This document shows, piece after piece, positions 50,564 through 61,525 of a stretch of 64,000 nucleotides of DNA (position 1 is the first letter of the stretch; each line of letters opens with the position of its first letter). The notes below the pieces were generated by a model that had not been told where the DNA came from, did not search any database, and worked only from the letters and a program-made list of their open reading frames with translations. The stretch covers positions 3,494,501-3,558,500 of the forward strand of contig NC_080559.1 in NCBI RefSeq assembly GCF_030253575.1, read 5' to 3'. Made by a program: the position numbers and the translations under genes. The stretch comes from Rhododendron vialii (taxonomy: Eukaryota; Streptophyta; Magnoliopsida; Ericales; Ericaceae).

Positions 50564-51103
50564 GGATAATGCTATGGTGTCCCTCTGTCTTTTTGGGAAC
50601 ACCGTAATTTTTGGCATAATTTCATCATTTTGAGCATAACTAAAATACATTACAAGCATAACAAAACCAAAATAAGGCATAACCAAGGAATATCCAAAAA
50701 ACCAACCAAGGCATAACCAAACCCAACCAAGGCATAACAAACATGCTATGGTTCTGTTATGCTCATGATGGTTTTGGTTATGTTCATAATGGGTTTTGGT
50801 TATACTCATAATGGTTTTATTATGTCAAAAGTTACGGTGTCCCCAAAATGACTGGGGTTTGAGCATAACTAAAATACATTACAAGCATAACAAAACCAAA
50901 ATAAGGCATAACCAAGGAATATCCAAAAAATCAACCAAGGCATAACCAAACACAACCAAGGCATAACAAACATGCTATGGTTCTGTTATGCTCATGATGG
51001 TTTTGGTTATGTTCATAATGGATTTTGGTTATACTCATAATGGTTTTGTTATGTCAAAAGTTACGGTGTCCCCAAAATGACCGGGGACACCGAAATCATT
51101 CCC
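50564..51103. mobile_element. MITE family D copy 4, with internal duplication
   Basis: Starts GGATAATGCTATGGTGTCCC and ends GGGGACACCGAAATCATTCCC. Perfect 9 bp duplications ATAAACTAA at 50555-50563 and 51104-51112. About 235 bp are repeated in direct orientation (50622-50855 and 50859-51090), which makes this copy twice the normal size. Confidence 0.88.
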
Positions 51104-51115
51104 ATAAACTAATAT

Positions 51116-51387
51116 GAGAATGCTATGGTGTCCACCCGCCGTTTGGGGACACCGTAACTTTTGGCATAACCGACCATTAAAAGCATAACAAAAATCAGTG
51201 ATGTGCATAACCAAAACCTTACAGAGGCATAACCCCCAAAATCTCCAGAATTTTTGGTGATTTTGGGGGTTATGCTTCTGTAAGGTTTTGGTTATACACA
51301 TTACTGATTTTTGTTATGCTTTTAATGGTCGGTTATGTCAAAAGTTACAGTGTCCCCAAAATGACCGGGGACACTGTAGCATCATCC
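51116..51387. mobile_element. MITE family D copy 5
   Basis: Starts GAGAATGCTATGGTGTCC; ends GGACACTGTAGCATCATCC. Perfect 9 bp duplications AACTAATAT at 51107-51115 and 51388-51396. The left duplication overlaps the right duplication of copy 4 (51104-51112) by six bases. Confidence 0.9.
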
Positions 51388-51534
51388 AACTAATATTACC
51401 CCACAATCGAATTCAATTGAGGATAACAAAGATAATGAATTCCAAATTAAATACGAAAGTGAAACCTGCCTACCAAGAACAAATACGGTAATTCCAAGGG
51501 TTGGTCCAAATAGCGATTTATCCGATATGAAGTA

Positions 51535-51725
51535 GGAAGTGGATCCTCTCTGGTCCATGTTTTGGACTAGAGAAGACAATCGAAATATGATTCGTCCAAT
51601 ACTACAATCAATCGTTCAGATCTACTCAGAGACTCTTTGCCCGAAAGGTCCCTGAGCAGATCCGAATCATTGATTTTCCTAATATATGATTAGATTTGGT
51701 CCAAGTCTGAAGAGGATCTGATCCC
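51535..51725. mobile_element. Mutator-like MITE, family C short copy
   Basis: Ends GGAAGTGGATCCTCTCTGG and (inverted) GAAGAGGATCTGATCC, with perfect 9 bp duplications TATGAAGTA at 51526-51534 and 51726-51734. 191 bp; shares ends and the CAGATCCGAATCATTGA-type interior with 40113-40694. Confidence 0.9.
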
Positions 51726-51734
51726 TATGAAGTA

Positions 51735-53678
51735 TTGTGCCACGAGTCATGTTCAACTTTGGCCTGCGTTTTGGCCAAGGTGCGGGTTGTAGATGCCCTT
51801 AGTAACAAAAATGCTACTTACACAACCGTTGTGTTAGTTGTGTGTGTAATTCTGACCGTCCAGATGTATTTGGACAGTCTAGATTTTAAAAAAACTCTTC
51901 CATGGATAAGTTTAACTATTATGAGGAAGAGTTTGAACGAATCCTGACCATTCATTACAGTCATGGATGGCTAGAGATTGATTGTGTGTTGTGTTTTACA
52001 CAACCATTATTTGTGTAACACTTTTGCCTTAGTAATTAGATGTCGGTCTCTTCTAGGAATCCGAATTTCAACCCATCACATGGCTTAAAACTGGTATGTT
52101 TTAAGCAAGTACAAAATGTTATGTTATGTTCATGCCAATTCACATAAGCTTGATTGGAACACGCGTCTAATTAACTCAGAAACGTCATAAATTTGTACGA
52201 TTTCAACACACCGGTACAACTAACCTAGACACTTCGTCATAGGTTTTGCCAACAGAAGTTGCCAACAAACTAACTAAACCCTAAAATGTACGTGTAGGGC
52301 ATGGTAGTTTTAAAGCGTGGAAAATAACACGTACTTAGTAATGAAGTCCGTCAACTAGTTCCGCACAAAGGAAACCAGAAAATGCGAAAGTTGTAGGCAA
52401 ATTTATGCTCACTTGTACGCAGCAATATTCTTATTTAATGCGGCGTCAAGTTCTGGTTAGGTTCTTTCACTTTAATTGCATCAAATTAAATCACATGCTC
52501 AACCGCTTGGGCGGCCACCGTTAATTCATTTGAGTTTAAATTAGTTCTTGCGAACCTACTCCATAGGTGGGATGCATATTGAACGTGTTAAGCGACATTA
52601 CCGCATGGGTGGATAAGCACCACACCCTAGCTAGCTCGTATCCATTGTTTACAGATAGGTCTAGTCATCAATGAAAACGAGAAGTTATGCCACATGTACA
52701 ATGTAATATTAGGCATTAGCCGACAAACTCACATAAGCAAGGATTTTGTAGATGAATATATTTCCAGCCTAAATTACATGAAATGGATTGGCGGCTCTAG
52801 GATTTTGTGATAGGATGTTTAGAAACTATCGAAACTTTACTAACTGATCTATTAACCAATAATATTAGTACAAAATATCATATAGTAGTATAAATAGTGC
52901 GGTCGAAAAAATAACATTTTTTCTAAAAAAAATTAGCTACGTGGTGAAATGATAACTTAAAAAATAATATACTTGTCCTATTGCGTAGTAGATAGTGTTT
53001 TGAAAATGGAGGAGGAAATTTGTTTTATAGTTGTCCTAGATGAGATCTCATAATTTGTTTCAACATTTAACTGGCGTATTTTAATCTACTAAAATCATTT
53101 TTAAAGAAATTGTAGCGAGTAGACAAAACTCGAAGAAATATTATTCGAAGAAATATTAACTGATTTCAAAAGGGTTTTAAAACCCTTTTGAATGAGATTT
53201 TCTATCATAGTCTTAAATTCGAAGAAATATTAATTATTCAAGTCAACGAATTTGCAATGTGGTTAAATTTTTGTAAAGCTTTGTTCGTAATTCTATAAGC
53301 TAACTAGACAAAAACAAATAAAGTAGTTATTGTCATGAATGCGAAATTAATATAGTATATATTTCGACTATCGACAATAAAGATGCAGAGAGAACACAGA
53401 GCGTAATATTTACACCAAATTGTTTAGGGGAACCGAAATCTTCAAGCTGTAATTTGAAGCCCAAGTCGTAGAAAGTAGTGTAGGCCAAGTCAGGCTAAAC
53501 GTAATGTTTTCATGATTGACAGAAATTCAAAATTTCATTTGGTTCGTTCATCTATTGCTTGTCTAACAGAAGGCTCCAACAATGTTAGCCCGTCATGGCA
53601 GTGATCAAAAATCTTGTGAGGATTCTATATATATGTAAGAGCCTCCCCCTCCCCGAAGAAAAAAACCGAGAAAATTAC
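51735..53678. other. intergenic, no gene seen
   Basis: 51800-52030 looks like a further small inverted-repeat element (ACACAACCGTTGTGTTAGTTG / ACACAACCATTATTTGTGTAA). A 24 bp palindrome CAAAAGGGTTTTAAAACCCTTTTG lies at 53168-53191. No coding support. Confidence 0.45.
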
Positions 53679-53850
53679 CTTGGAGTCGAGAGAGCAGAAC
53701 TTGAAGGAATCAAGGAGACTTCGGCCACAAATCTTACAAGTGTTGGTGAGTCTCCTTAAAGGCGTTGGTTGCGGCCTTCCATTCAAGAACACAATCCTTG
53801 CGTTGTTAGTAATGTACGTTTGGACACAAGAAACGTCTATTATGTAGCTC
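53679..53850 (-). pseudogene. orphan PLATZ zinc-binding exon
   Basis: The minus strand reads [27 protein letters not shown], then [20 protein letters not shown], closely matching the second half of the plant PLATZ domain (VQTYI-NSAKIVFLNERPQPR..., TNTCEICxRSLLDSFRFCSLGCK). It ends TCCAAG followed by GTAATT, a good splice donor at the place PLATZ genes split. The last motif is CSLDSK instead of CSLGCK, so a conserved zinc-ligand Cys is lost. The exon encoding the N-terminal VPCxxH part, and the C-terminal exon, are not visible within 3 kb on either side. PLATZ proteins are plant-specific zinc-dependent DNA-binding factors in the nucleus. An isolated, altered exon argues for a fragment left by a transposon or a decayed duplicate. 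Confidence 0.75.
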
Positions 53851-55096
53851 TCAGCTCTGTATTTCATTTACCCGCACCACGTTATGATAAGATGATCGTC
53901 TTATCTGTAACCATGAAATACTTAAAAGTCGAAAACAGAATGGTTCACTTGTTGGATATCATATAGAGGAGTCAAAAACAGAATCGTTTACCGATATCCG
54001 TTGAAGCTGACTTTTTACAGGACCCTATAAAATATTGATTTAAAATTTTATGGATACTTTCTGTATCTTTGTGGGATCCGGAGTGGACCCGAATAGGTGT
54101 ACGGTGGCTGTGCGATGCGGTGATCGTAGCATTGTACGTTGGATATGGTAGGAGTGTGTATAGTTTGTACTTTGCTATACCTAGTGCTACTATATTTAGC
54201 TATACTTAGTGCTCTACCTTTCTGTGTTTTATGGTCCATTGTTAGATTATCAACTCCATACCATGAGTTAGGTAATTGGTTTCTAGCTATGACAGACAAT
54301 TGCATTTTAGGAGGCGGCTGTTTCCACTAATAAGTAAATTTTGAAGAAAAGATTATAGCAATCAAGTTATTAGGAGTTTCTGATAGTGACTAAACACATT
54401 ATTTTTAAGTTTGAAAATTGCACGTAATTTTGTAGGAGACCAATGAAGTAATTTTTTATTTTTTTTACCTACTATTTCTTTTCTCAATCTTTCCTCTTGT
54501 TTAGGTGTTCCAAAGCATCCAACACTGGAAAACAGTTATGGGATCTAGAGGTTTCATCTTGGTTGATAAAGAAAAAGTGTAAAGAAAGATTTCATCAAGG
54601 AAAATAAAAGCGGATCGATTTTGCAATTTCTCTTCTTTGTTTGCCCCCTATTTTCGAAAATACAAATTTAGCTTCGGAAATTATATATTATAGCATGCAA
54701 TTCCATAATCAAGAGCTGTTTTCTTCCGGTGTAATATTACCCCTCTTCACTTACGGCCGGACTCAACAGGAATGGAGCCAGGGAGAGGCCAGTAGGGATT
54801 GTCGCCCCTGCAAGAAGAAAAAGAAACACTACTATTATATGTAAAAAAAAAAATCTTGTGAAAGTATATAGGCTCGCCCCTATGTAGAATTTTGAAAAAA
54901 TATATATAATTGTAACCTTTGAACTACAAGGATACCAACATTAATTACTAAAGGCTAAGGACTAAAATATAACAAAAAATAAAACTATAGGGTTAATATT
55001 GTGAATATTCAAGCAATAAACTTCCGCCTTTCGTTAGATAGATTTAGTGTTTTACAATTTTATTTCTTTTTGTCCTAAAATTTCAATGGCACACCA

Positions 55097-55134
<38 letters not shown>

Positions 55135-56944
55135 GCACAAACAACCCCAATTGTTAAGACTTCAAAGACAATTTCAAGAAAATAGAGTCAGATGAGAAGA
55201 GATTTTGGAAACCCTAAGTAATTTTGATGAAATTTAAGTTGTAGGTATGTCTTTCTTCAATTGTTATTCTAGACTTCTCCTAATTCTTTATTTTTTGATT
55301 GGTAAAATCAGGTAACACTAAGGCCCGTTCCAGAACCGGAATAAGAACTTATTTTTTGTCTAATAATAAGGTGTGTTCCACAAAAGGGTGAATAAGTACT
55401 TATTTTTTAAAAAGGTAATTTAAAGCTCAAAAATCATATGCTTACGCAAATAATTTTTCTATCACTATGGATCTTGTTTGATAGATCTCATTGAGATCTT
55501 TAATACGGTGCAAAAAAAATTGAAAAATTATTTTTCATTTACATTATTTTTGAATTTGAAATTGTGAAAATAAGCTGCTTATTTTGATTTTGTGGAACAA
55601 AGCTCCAAAATAAGTACTTATAAAATAAGAAGGTTTCTGGAACGAGCTCAAGCTCATGTACTGAATTCGTCCAGTTGTGATGAATGAAAAAGAAGAAGAT
55701 GAACAATAAAGAAAAACAAGACATATACATCAAGATTGATCTCATTAGTTAAACCGATTTATGTATCTATGTTATTTTGAGTTTTAATATATTTATGTGA
55801 TTTTGCATGTGTATTTATATTTTTTTATCACATGCACGGTTGCCCTTACGTGGTAAAATTCCTAACTTCGTCCCCAGGCGGGAGGTAGTTGAGCCACCAG
55901 AGCCTGCAACTTTTCCCCGTACGTGTCAAACCTAATAAAAATTGAAATAATTAGCCAGAAGTTTGAGAAACTAGGGTTTTACCATCAAAAAATCCTGTAA
56001 AACAATATATAATGAATCAAGAAGTAAGAGATAGGTGCGAAATTGGGAAGATGGATGATTAATAATTACCAGCAGATCGGGCTACTGTTTTCCAAACACC
56101 TTCAGTACCATGCATGATTGGCTAAGTAACTGATCAAGATCAAGTCCTCTTCCTTTGTCCATCGCCCTAATTTCCTGCGTTGGAATCATGGGAGTTGCAT
56201 GGTTTCTTATAAAAAATGGATGAGAGAGAGAGAGAGAGCGAGAGAGCGAGGGGGGGGGGGGGGGGTGTTGGCACTTGCTTTGTATCTGCACACGGGCCGT
56301 TAACTTAATCACCCAATTTTTTTGTTAAGCGTATATGTAATATTTTTAGTTTAATTTTAGTTTATCGATTCCTTTCTTGAACATCCAATCCAAAATTATT
56401 TGAATACCTAATCCAAAAATATTTGAACACCCACCCCAAAAAACAGCCAATAAATCAATCCAATGAATAATTATGCAATCAATGAGGAATCAGTGATGAA
56501 TAATTGCTTGGTTACGTACATTGACAATTGTATTTAATTGATCGTTGGTAATGAGAATATTATGCAATGGTTTCAAAATATGAAATCGTGTCAAGAAAAG
56601 TTGTAATATACTCCTTCGTCCCAAAAAGTTAATCCACTATATACGTGTGTGCAATACGGGCAATTTTCGAATAAAAAATCAAGTACTTTCATGCATAATT
56701 TTTCAAATTTCTATGCATTAAAACAACTTTAATTTGGCACAAAAAATTCAAAAACTTGTAAATGCAATTACTTTCTGTTTGATCCACTGCATGTATTTTC
56801 TTAATGGACTAATTTCTTTCCTATTCTTGAGTGGCATTATAGAGAAATTTTATTTTTATACAGTTGTGATTTTTAAATGTAGTAAAGATTTTGAACACTC
56901 TTCTTAGTTTTTTTTTTGGAGCCGCCACATCTTATCCTTCCTCA
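53851..56944. other. intergenic with microsatellites and a TIR element
   Basis: 54769 CAGGAATGGAGCCAGGGAGA resembles a hAT end. 55101-55132 is (CT)n. 55323-55648 is a TIR element (GGCCCGTTCCAGAACCGGAA / GGTTTCTGGAACGAGCTC, with AATAAGTACTTATTTT arms). 56222-56265 is GA repeat followed by 16 G. No coding region. Confidence 0.5.
56250..56265. repeat. G16 homopolymer after a GA repeat
   Basis: Sixteen consecutive G; capable of stacked-G structure and prone to length error in assembly. Confidence 0.9.
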
Positions 56945-57166
56945 ATGTTCCAGTGCCGAATGGGTATATCCCACATGGTACCCGCTCGGTACATTTGGGC
57001 CGTTCAATACACTTTTGGATGGCTCGGATTGAAACACCTCTCTCTCTCTCCTCTCACCCAATACTTTTTCTCCCTCCAAATCCGAGCCGTCCAAAAACAC
57101 TATGGACGGCTCGAATGCCGCCAAACAGGCACCCCATGATACCAACCCGGCATTGAAAATTTTTCC
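56945..57166. mobile_element. family A MITE upstream of the GT64 gene
   Basis: CAGTGCCGAATGGGTATATC at the left, CCGGCATTGAAAATTTTTCC at the right, and the family interior (TCAATACACTTTTGGATGGC / GAGCCGTCCAAAAACACTAT). The left terminal GAAATTTTTC is lost. Confidence 0.75.
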
Positions 57167-57192
57167 CCATTTGAGACTGAGAGAGACTACAG

Positions 57193-57436
57193 TTCCCGAC
57201 CGAATTCCCAACGCCGCGCCGGGCCCACTCCGGCCACCGGACGACTGATCGGAGCCGACCAAAAATTAATGTAGACAAAAAAATGGAGTGTTTGGATCAG
57301 CCACTTACACACATCAGATGCCGTTGATTCTCGCGTAGACCCACTCGGTGTTTTTTTTTAAAAAATTTGGTCGGCTCCGATCAATCGTCCAGTGACCAGA
57401 GTGGGCCCAGCGCGGCTTCGGAAATTCGGTCGGGAA
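57193..57436. mobile_element. palindromic element, family B, upstream of the GT64 gene
   Basis: TTCCCGACCGAATTCCCAAC at the left against GGAAATTCGGTCGGGAA at the right; inner arms GATCGGAGCCGACCAAAAAT / AAATTTGGTCGGCTCCGATC. The core ACACACATCAGATGCCGTTG is shared with 47145-47560. It lies about 200 bp upstream of the GT64 start. Confidence 0.8.
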
Positions 57437-57641
57437 TCCCCAGTCGGGATGCTCAGACTTTCTGTTTGAGACTCCTATCTGTTCTGATGGCGATGAACTG
57501 TCCCCATGAAGAGTTGTGTCGAGTGAAAAAAATAAAATTAATTCAACTCCGTAATAACCAACTGCTGTTCCTTTTTTGTTGAACTGAGCACAACTGCTGT
57601 TCTAGTCTTTCCGCCGGAATCCGCCACATCCCGCCGGAAAA

Positions 57642-58676
57642 ATGCCGGGCCCTCTCCCCGTCCTCTTCCTCCTCGCAACAATCTTATTCGCCACCCATCC
57701 AGTCAATTCCCTCCGACCCCACCTCCTCTCTTCCCCACCAAACCCCTGCGCCGCCCTCCCCAGCCCCCTCCCCGCCGTCCGATCCGACCAACTCACCGTC
57801 CTCATCAACGGCTACTCCCCCTCCCGCATCCCCCTCCTCCTCTCCCTCGCCGCCTCCTACTCCTCCTCCCCCTCCGTCGCCTCCGTCGTAATCCTCTGGT
57901 CCAACCCCCACACAACTACCCAAACCCTAACCCTACTCCTCCGCAACCTCTCTCTCTCCTCCCCCTCCAAAACCCCCATCTCTCTCCTCCGCCAACCCTC
58001 CCCCAGCCTCAACCTCCGCTTCCTCCCCCTCCCCCCCTCCCTCCTCCGCACCCGCGCCGTGCTCGTCGCGGACGACGACGTCTCGGTCGACCCCAAATCC
58101 CTCGAATTCGCTTTCAAAGTCTGGAAACAAAACCAAAACCGCCTCGTGGGGCTCTTCGCGAGGTCCCACGACATCGATTTGGAATCGAGGTCGTGGATCT
58201 ACACGGTCCATCCGGATAAGTACTCGATTATGCTGACTAAGTTTGTGATATTGAAGAGTGAGTTTTTGTATAGGTATAGTTGTGGAGGGGGGAGGGAGAT
58301 GGAGGAGGCTAGGGGTGTGGTGGATAGAATGAGGAATTGTGAGGATATTTTGATGAATTTCGTGGCGGCAGAGGAGGGGGGTGTGGGGCCGGTTTTGGTT
58401 GGGGTGGAGAAGGTGAGGGATTGGGGGGATGCGCGGAATGAAGGGGCGGTGGTGGGTGGTGGGGAGGATGGGGAGGGAGTGAGGGAGGTGGGGTTGAGTA
58501 GTAGGAGGAGGGATCATAGGAAGAGGAGAGGGGAGTGTATTAGGGAGTTTCATAGGATTTTGGGGAGGATGCCGTTGAGGTATAGTTACGGGAAGGTAGT
58601 TAATTCGGTTGGCGAGCAAGGGCTTTGTGAGAAAGGAGGGAAGTTGGTGTTCTGTGATCAGCAAGTTGCAGAATGA
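57642..58676 (+). CDS. GMT1: GT64 glycosyltransferase, EPC1/GMT1-like (GIPC mannosyltransferase)
   Basis: A single exon of 344 aa. Residues 1-23 are a hydrophobic leader (PLPVLFLLATILFA), consistent with a type II Golgi anchor. The GT64 domain starts near residue 48: RSDQLTVLINGYSPSRIPLL, then VLVADDDVSVD with the metal-binding DDD at 144-146, RLVGLFARSHDIDL, WIYTVHPDKYSIMLTKFVIL, RNCEDILMNFVAA, VRDWGDARNE, GLSSRRRDHRKRRGECIREF and YSYGKVVNSVGEQGLCEKGG, ending KLVFCDQQVAE. These blocks match Arabidopsis EPC1/GMT1, a Golgi enzyme that mannosylates glycosylinositol phosphorylceramides. Three GT64 members exist in Arabidopsis, so assignment to GMT1 rather than its close paralog is likely but not certain. 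The first half is C-rich and the second G-rich on the coding strand. Two MITEs lie just upstream. Confidence 0.9.
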   Translation: MPGPLPVLFLLATILFATHPVNSLRPHLLSSPPNPCAALPSPLPAVRSDQLTVLINGYSPSRIPLLLSLAASYSSSPSVASVVILWSNPHTTTQTLTLLLRNLSLSSPSKTPISLLRQPSPSLNLRFLPLPPSLLRTRAVLVADDDVSVDPKSLEFAFKVWKQNQNRLVGLFARSHDIDLESRSWIYTVHPDKYSIMLTKFVILKSEFLYRYSCGGGREMEEARGVVDRMRNCEDILMNFVAAEEGGVGPVLVGVEKVRDWGDARNEGAVVGGGEDGEGVREVGLSSRRRDHRKRRGECIREFHRILGRMPLRYSYGKVVNSVGEQGLCEKGGKLVFCDQQVAE

Positions 58677-60780
58677 ATGTATGCCTAGTTGAGTACTCGT
58701 TGATGGGTGTCTCGGGTGGGTAGATTGGATATAGACACAATCGGCTATCATCGGGACCGAACCCACGAAAATGTATGCCAAGTCGAGTAATCGTTGGTGT
58801 TTCTAGGTGGGTAGATTGGATAGAGACAACCCTCTGTCATAAGGATCGAACCCTACGAATGATGGTGAATAATGTCTGAGAATTGCTGGTTTCAACCCTC
58901 TGGAAACAATGAGTCAGAGAAAGTAAAGGCGTGGAGAGTTGTTTGTATTGTAGGATAGAATATGCTCGGCTCTTACGTTGTAGCTGCTCATCTAGATTCT
59001 CAATTAGACCTCTTGCATCTCATTTTTCGTGTATAGATATAGACATTCTCTCCTCTTGGGGAGTTGTTTCTGTAGTGCTTACCTAGGTTTTGTCATTTAT
59101 AGCATGGCCTTCAAGTTCTTATTTTTTGTTGTGTATATTTTGGAAATTATGCCTCCTATACGGGTCCATTAACAATATAGTATGCAAAACCCATTATGGA
59201 AAATTGTAATCTCATGTTCAGTGATTGATATGTTCAAAAAGAAAAAAAGCTCTGTGATTGATGTATAGTTTCTCATTGAGCTTTTCAAGTCCTAACTCTT
59301 TCCAAATGTGTACCTGCATTGATCTAGAAAAGTAAACCAGTGTAGGTATGATCAGCTGATCCAGTCATTTCTTCCCCTCTTCTGAGACTCACTGTGACAG
59401 AGTTGCGCAGCTGATCTATTGGACCATCTCGTCAATCTCTCAGTTCATGATCTTTACTAGTTGTTGTCTGCTCACTTCTGTATCTGTTGCTATTTCTTCC
59501 TTACTAGTTAATCCTAGTACCATATTTTCTTCATCCTTCATGTTTGGGAAAAGTCCCCTTATAAATAAGTGAACTTGTAAATGTACTGGAGTATGATCTC
59601 TGTAACTTGACTAAGCAACTTGTGTAAAATTTCTGAACATTGAGGTGAAACTTTCCTCTGGGGATTCGAATCTGCAACCTCTGTTACTTGTTGAGGTGAT
59701 TCGAATCTGGGGAGTTTGATGTCAACCAACTCAAATTAACTTATAAGCACAGCACCTTTTGGCAACAAATTTATCTGAACTATTTCGTGCACCTGCTTCA
59801 TGTTCAATTTGTATTGGCCCCCATAAGTTTTCTTGAATGCAAGTGATATTGTAAATCTATTTTGCGGGACATTGTTGTTTATGTGAGGGATTTGTTTACA
59901 AATGTCGCTATCATACAACATATTGTCATGTTTTCAGTTGTCCTTTCCTTCAACAATGAAGTTAAATCCTTATCAGATCGATTAGCTGATGATGATCCAC
60001 TTTCGACCTTCCCCAATGGAAGGAAGATAATAGATCTAATTATCTTATCTCCTCTTGCAGTTGTTTGTCATTAAATAAAAAGGTCAAATTGGAAATTGGC
60101 CTCGTGTCGTTGAAATTCTTTTTCTTCCACCCTCTTGTATTTCTTGATGATAATGGATAAACGCTGCATTATTGTCTGTATCCTGTACATGGTAGGGAAA
60201 TACTCCTGTTTACAGGAATCCAGTGTCCTTCATCTTCTGTTCAACAGCAGATTTAAGTTTAATGTAAGAATTAAGGGATATCAGTTTCCTTATGTAAGAA
60301 TTAAGGGATATCAGTTTCCTTATGTTATGCTTACTCCCTTTAATCTAGCCCTTTGCCATTCTAGGCAATGAACTCCTAGACGTCGATTTTAAATTTTATT
60401 GAAATTGTTTGGATCATCTTTTTTGTATATGTTTTCCTTGCCGCAATTTGTGCCATGGTTTGTTGTTCAACGAGTAAAACAATACGTTACCTTGTGATTT
60501 TTCATCTATGGCCTTGCGGTGATTGCAGAAGGAGAAGCTTCTTTTCGGATACACTGTTATTGTTGTTGAGATGCTTCTGTCTATGCCTCTTGGTTAGCGT
60601 ATCTGGTTTTTGGATTATAGGGGAGGGCAGCTCTGTGAGTTGGTGTTTTGAAGGTCATAAGATTCATAACTACAAGAAAGCTATACTCCCCTGTTCTTCA
60701 GATTTCATTGCAGCTTCGCGCTTGGATAATGCTCAACCAGCTCAAGCTTCTGTTGTTCCCAGCCTCCAAAAGTCAAATGG
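58677..60780. other. 3' flank of GT64; repeats, no gene seen
   Basis: 58676-58860 contains two imperfect copies (about 92 bp) of a unit with AATGTATGCC-AGT-GAGTA, GGGTAGATTGGATA and GGxxCGAACCC-ACGAA. 60262-60322 contains a tandem pair of TAAGAATTAAGGGATATCAG. 60455-60796 may be the leader of the LINE remnant that follows. Confidence 0.45.
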
Positions 60781-61268
60781 TATGTGTCTTCCTTAGGCTT
60801 GGTGAAAATTAATTTCGATGGAGGCGCTGATCAACACGTTAGCAGAGGGGGTGCTGGCATTGTTACTCGTGATGGGGGACGAAAGTTCATTGCTGCTAAA
60901 AGTGTTCCCATCAATGGCATTACAAACCCTTTGGTTTTGGAAGCTATGGCAGCTCGTGAAAGCCTGAAAATTTGCTTTGGAATTGGGGTTTCAAGATATA
61001 GAGATTGAGGGAGATGCTCAAAAATTAATCGGGATAATCCTTCCTGAAAGTCCGACTCAAACCAATGTTACAGTTGTGGTGACTGATTTATGGGAATTGC
61101 AGGGTGAACTACGGACTTGCAAGCTCAATTTTGTTCGAATAACTGCAGATGGCGTTTGCTCATTGCTTGGCAAAGAGAGCGGTGAGAGGTGTAGGTTCGT
61201 CTAGTTGGGAGGCCTACCCTCCGCTGTGGCTGTTTTCTTCTCTACAAAAGGAGGACTGCTGCGTTTAA
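60781..61268 (+). pseudogene. LINE-type RNase H (RVT_3) domain remnant
   Basis: Reads VKINFDGGADQHVSRGGAG, LVLEAMAARESLK, then after a frame change near 60975 FALELGFQDIEIEGDAQKLI, and after another near 61145 AHCLAKRAVRGVGSSSWEAY and PPLWLFSSLQKEDCCV. The Asp, Glu, Asp and the terminal AHxLAK motif of an RNase H fold are all present, but in three frames. Spacing is that of the RNase H at the end of plant LINE ORF2. No reverse transcriptase is visible upstream. It is a different sequence from the remnant at 9951-10436, so two separate LINE lineages are represented. Confidence 0.78.
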
Positions 61269-61525
61269 TTTCGTTTGTTATTTCCTGTTTCTTTCTTCTA
61301 ACATCAGTGGGGTTTCAGCTATCTATTAGGATTTTTTTTCCCTGCAAAAATGGATGTGCAGAATGGTTGCTCCATATATCCGCCAGCAAGTATGCTCTCA
61401 CATCACATAGGCATCTGCAAGGGCCTCCCCTGCACGGTTGCACCGATGTTTTTGGACCGGAAACTAAGATCTCACCACGCAGAAGAATATATTTAGTCTC
61501 ACAAAGCCACTACGAATACAAATAT

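Noticed and set aside
47855-51390. Regularly spaced repeats suggesting a CRISPR-like array
   Set aside because: Repeats are palindromic MITE arms with target duplications, in a eukaryotic intron-bearing context.
57933-58781. 282-codon frame on the minus strand
   Set aside because: Shadow of the GT64 gene caused by its skewed base composition; the plus-strand product matches a known family over its whole length.
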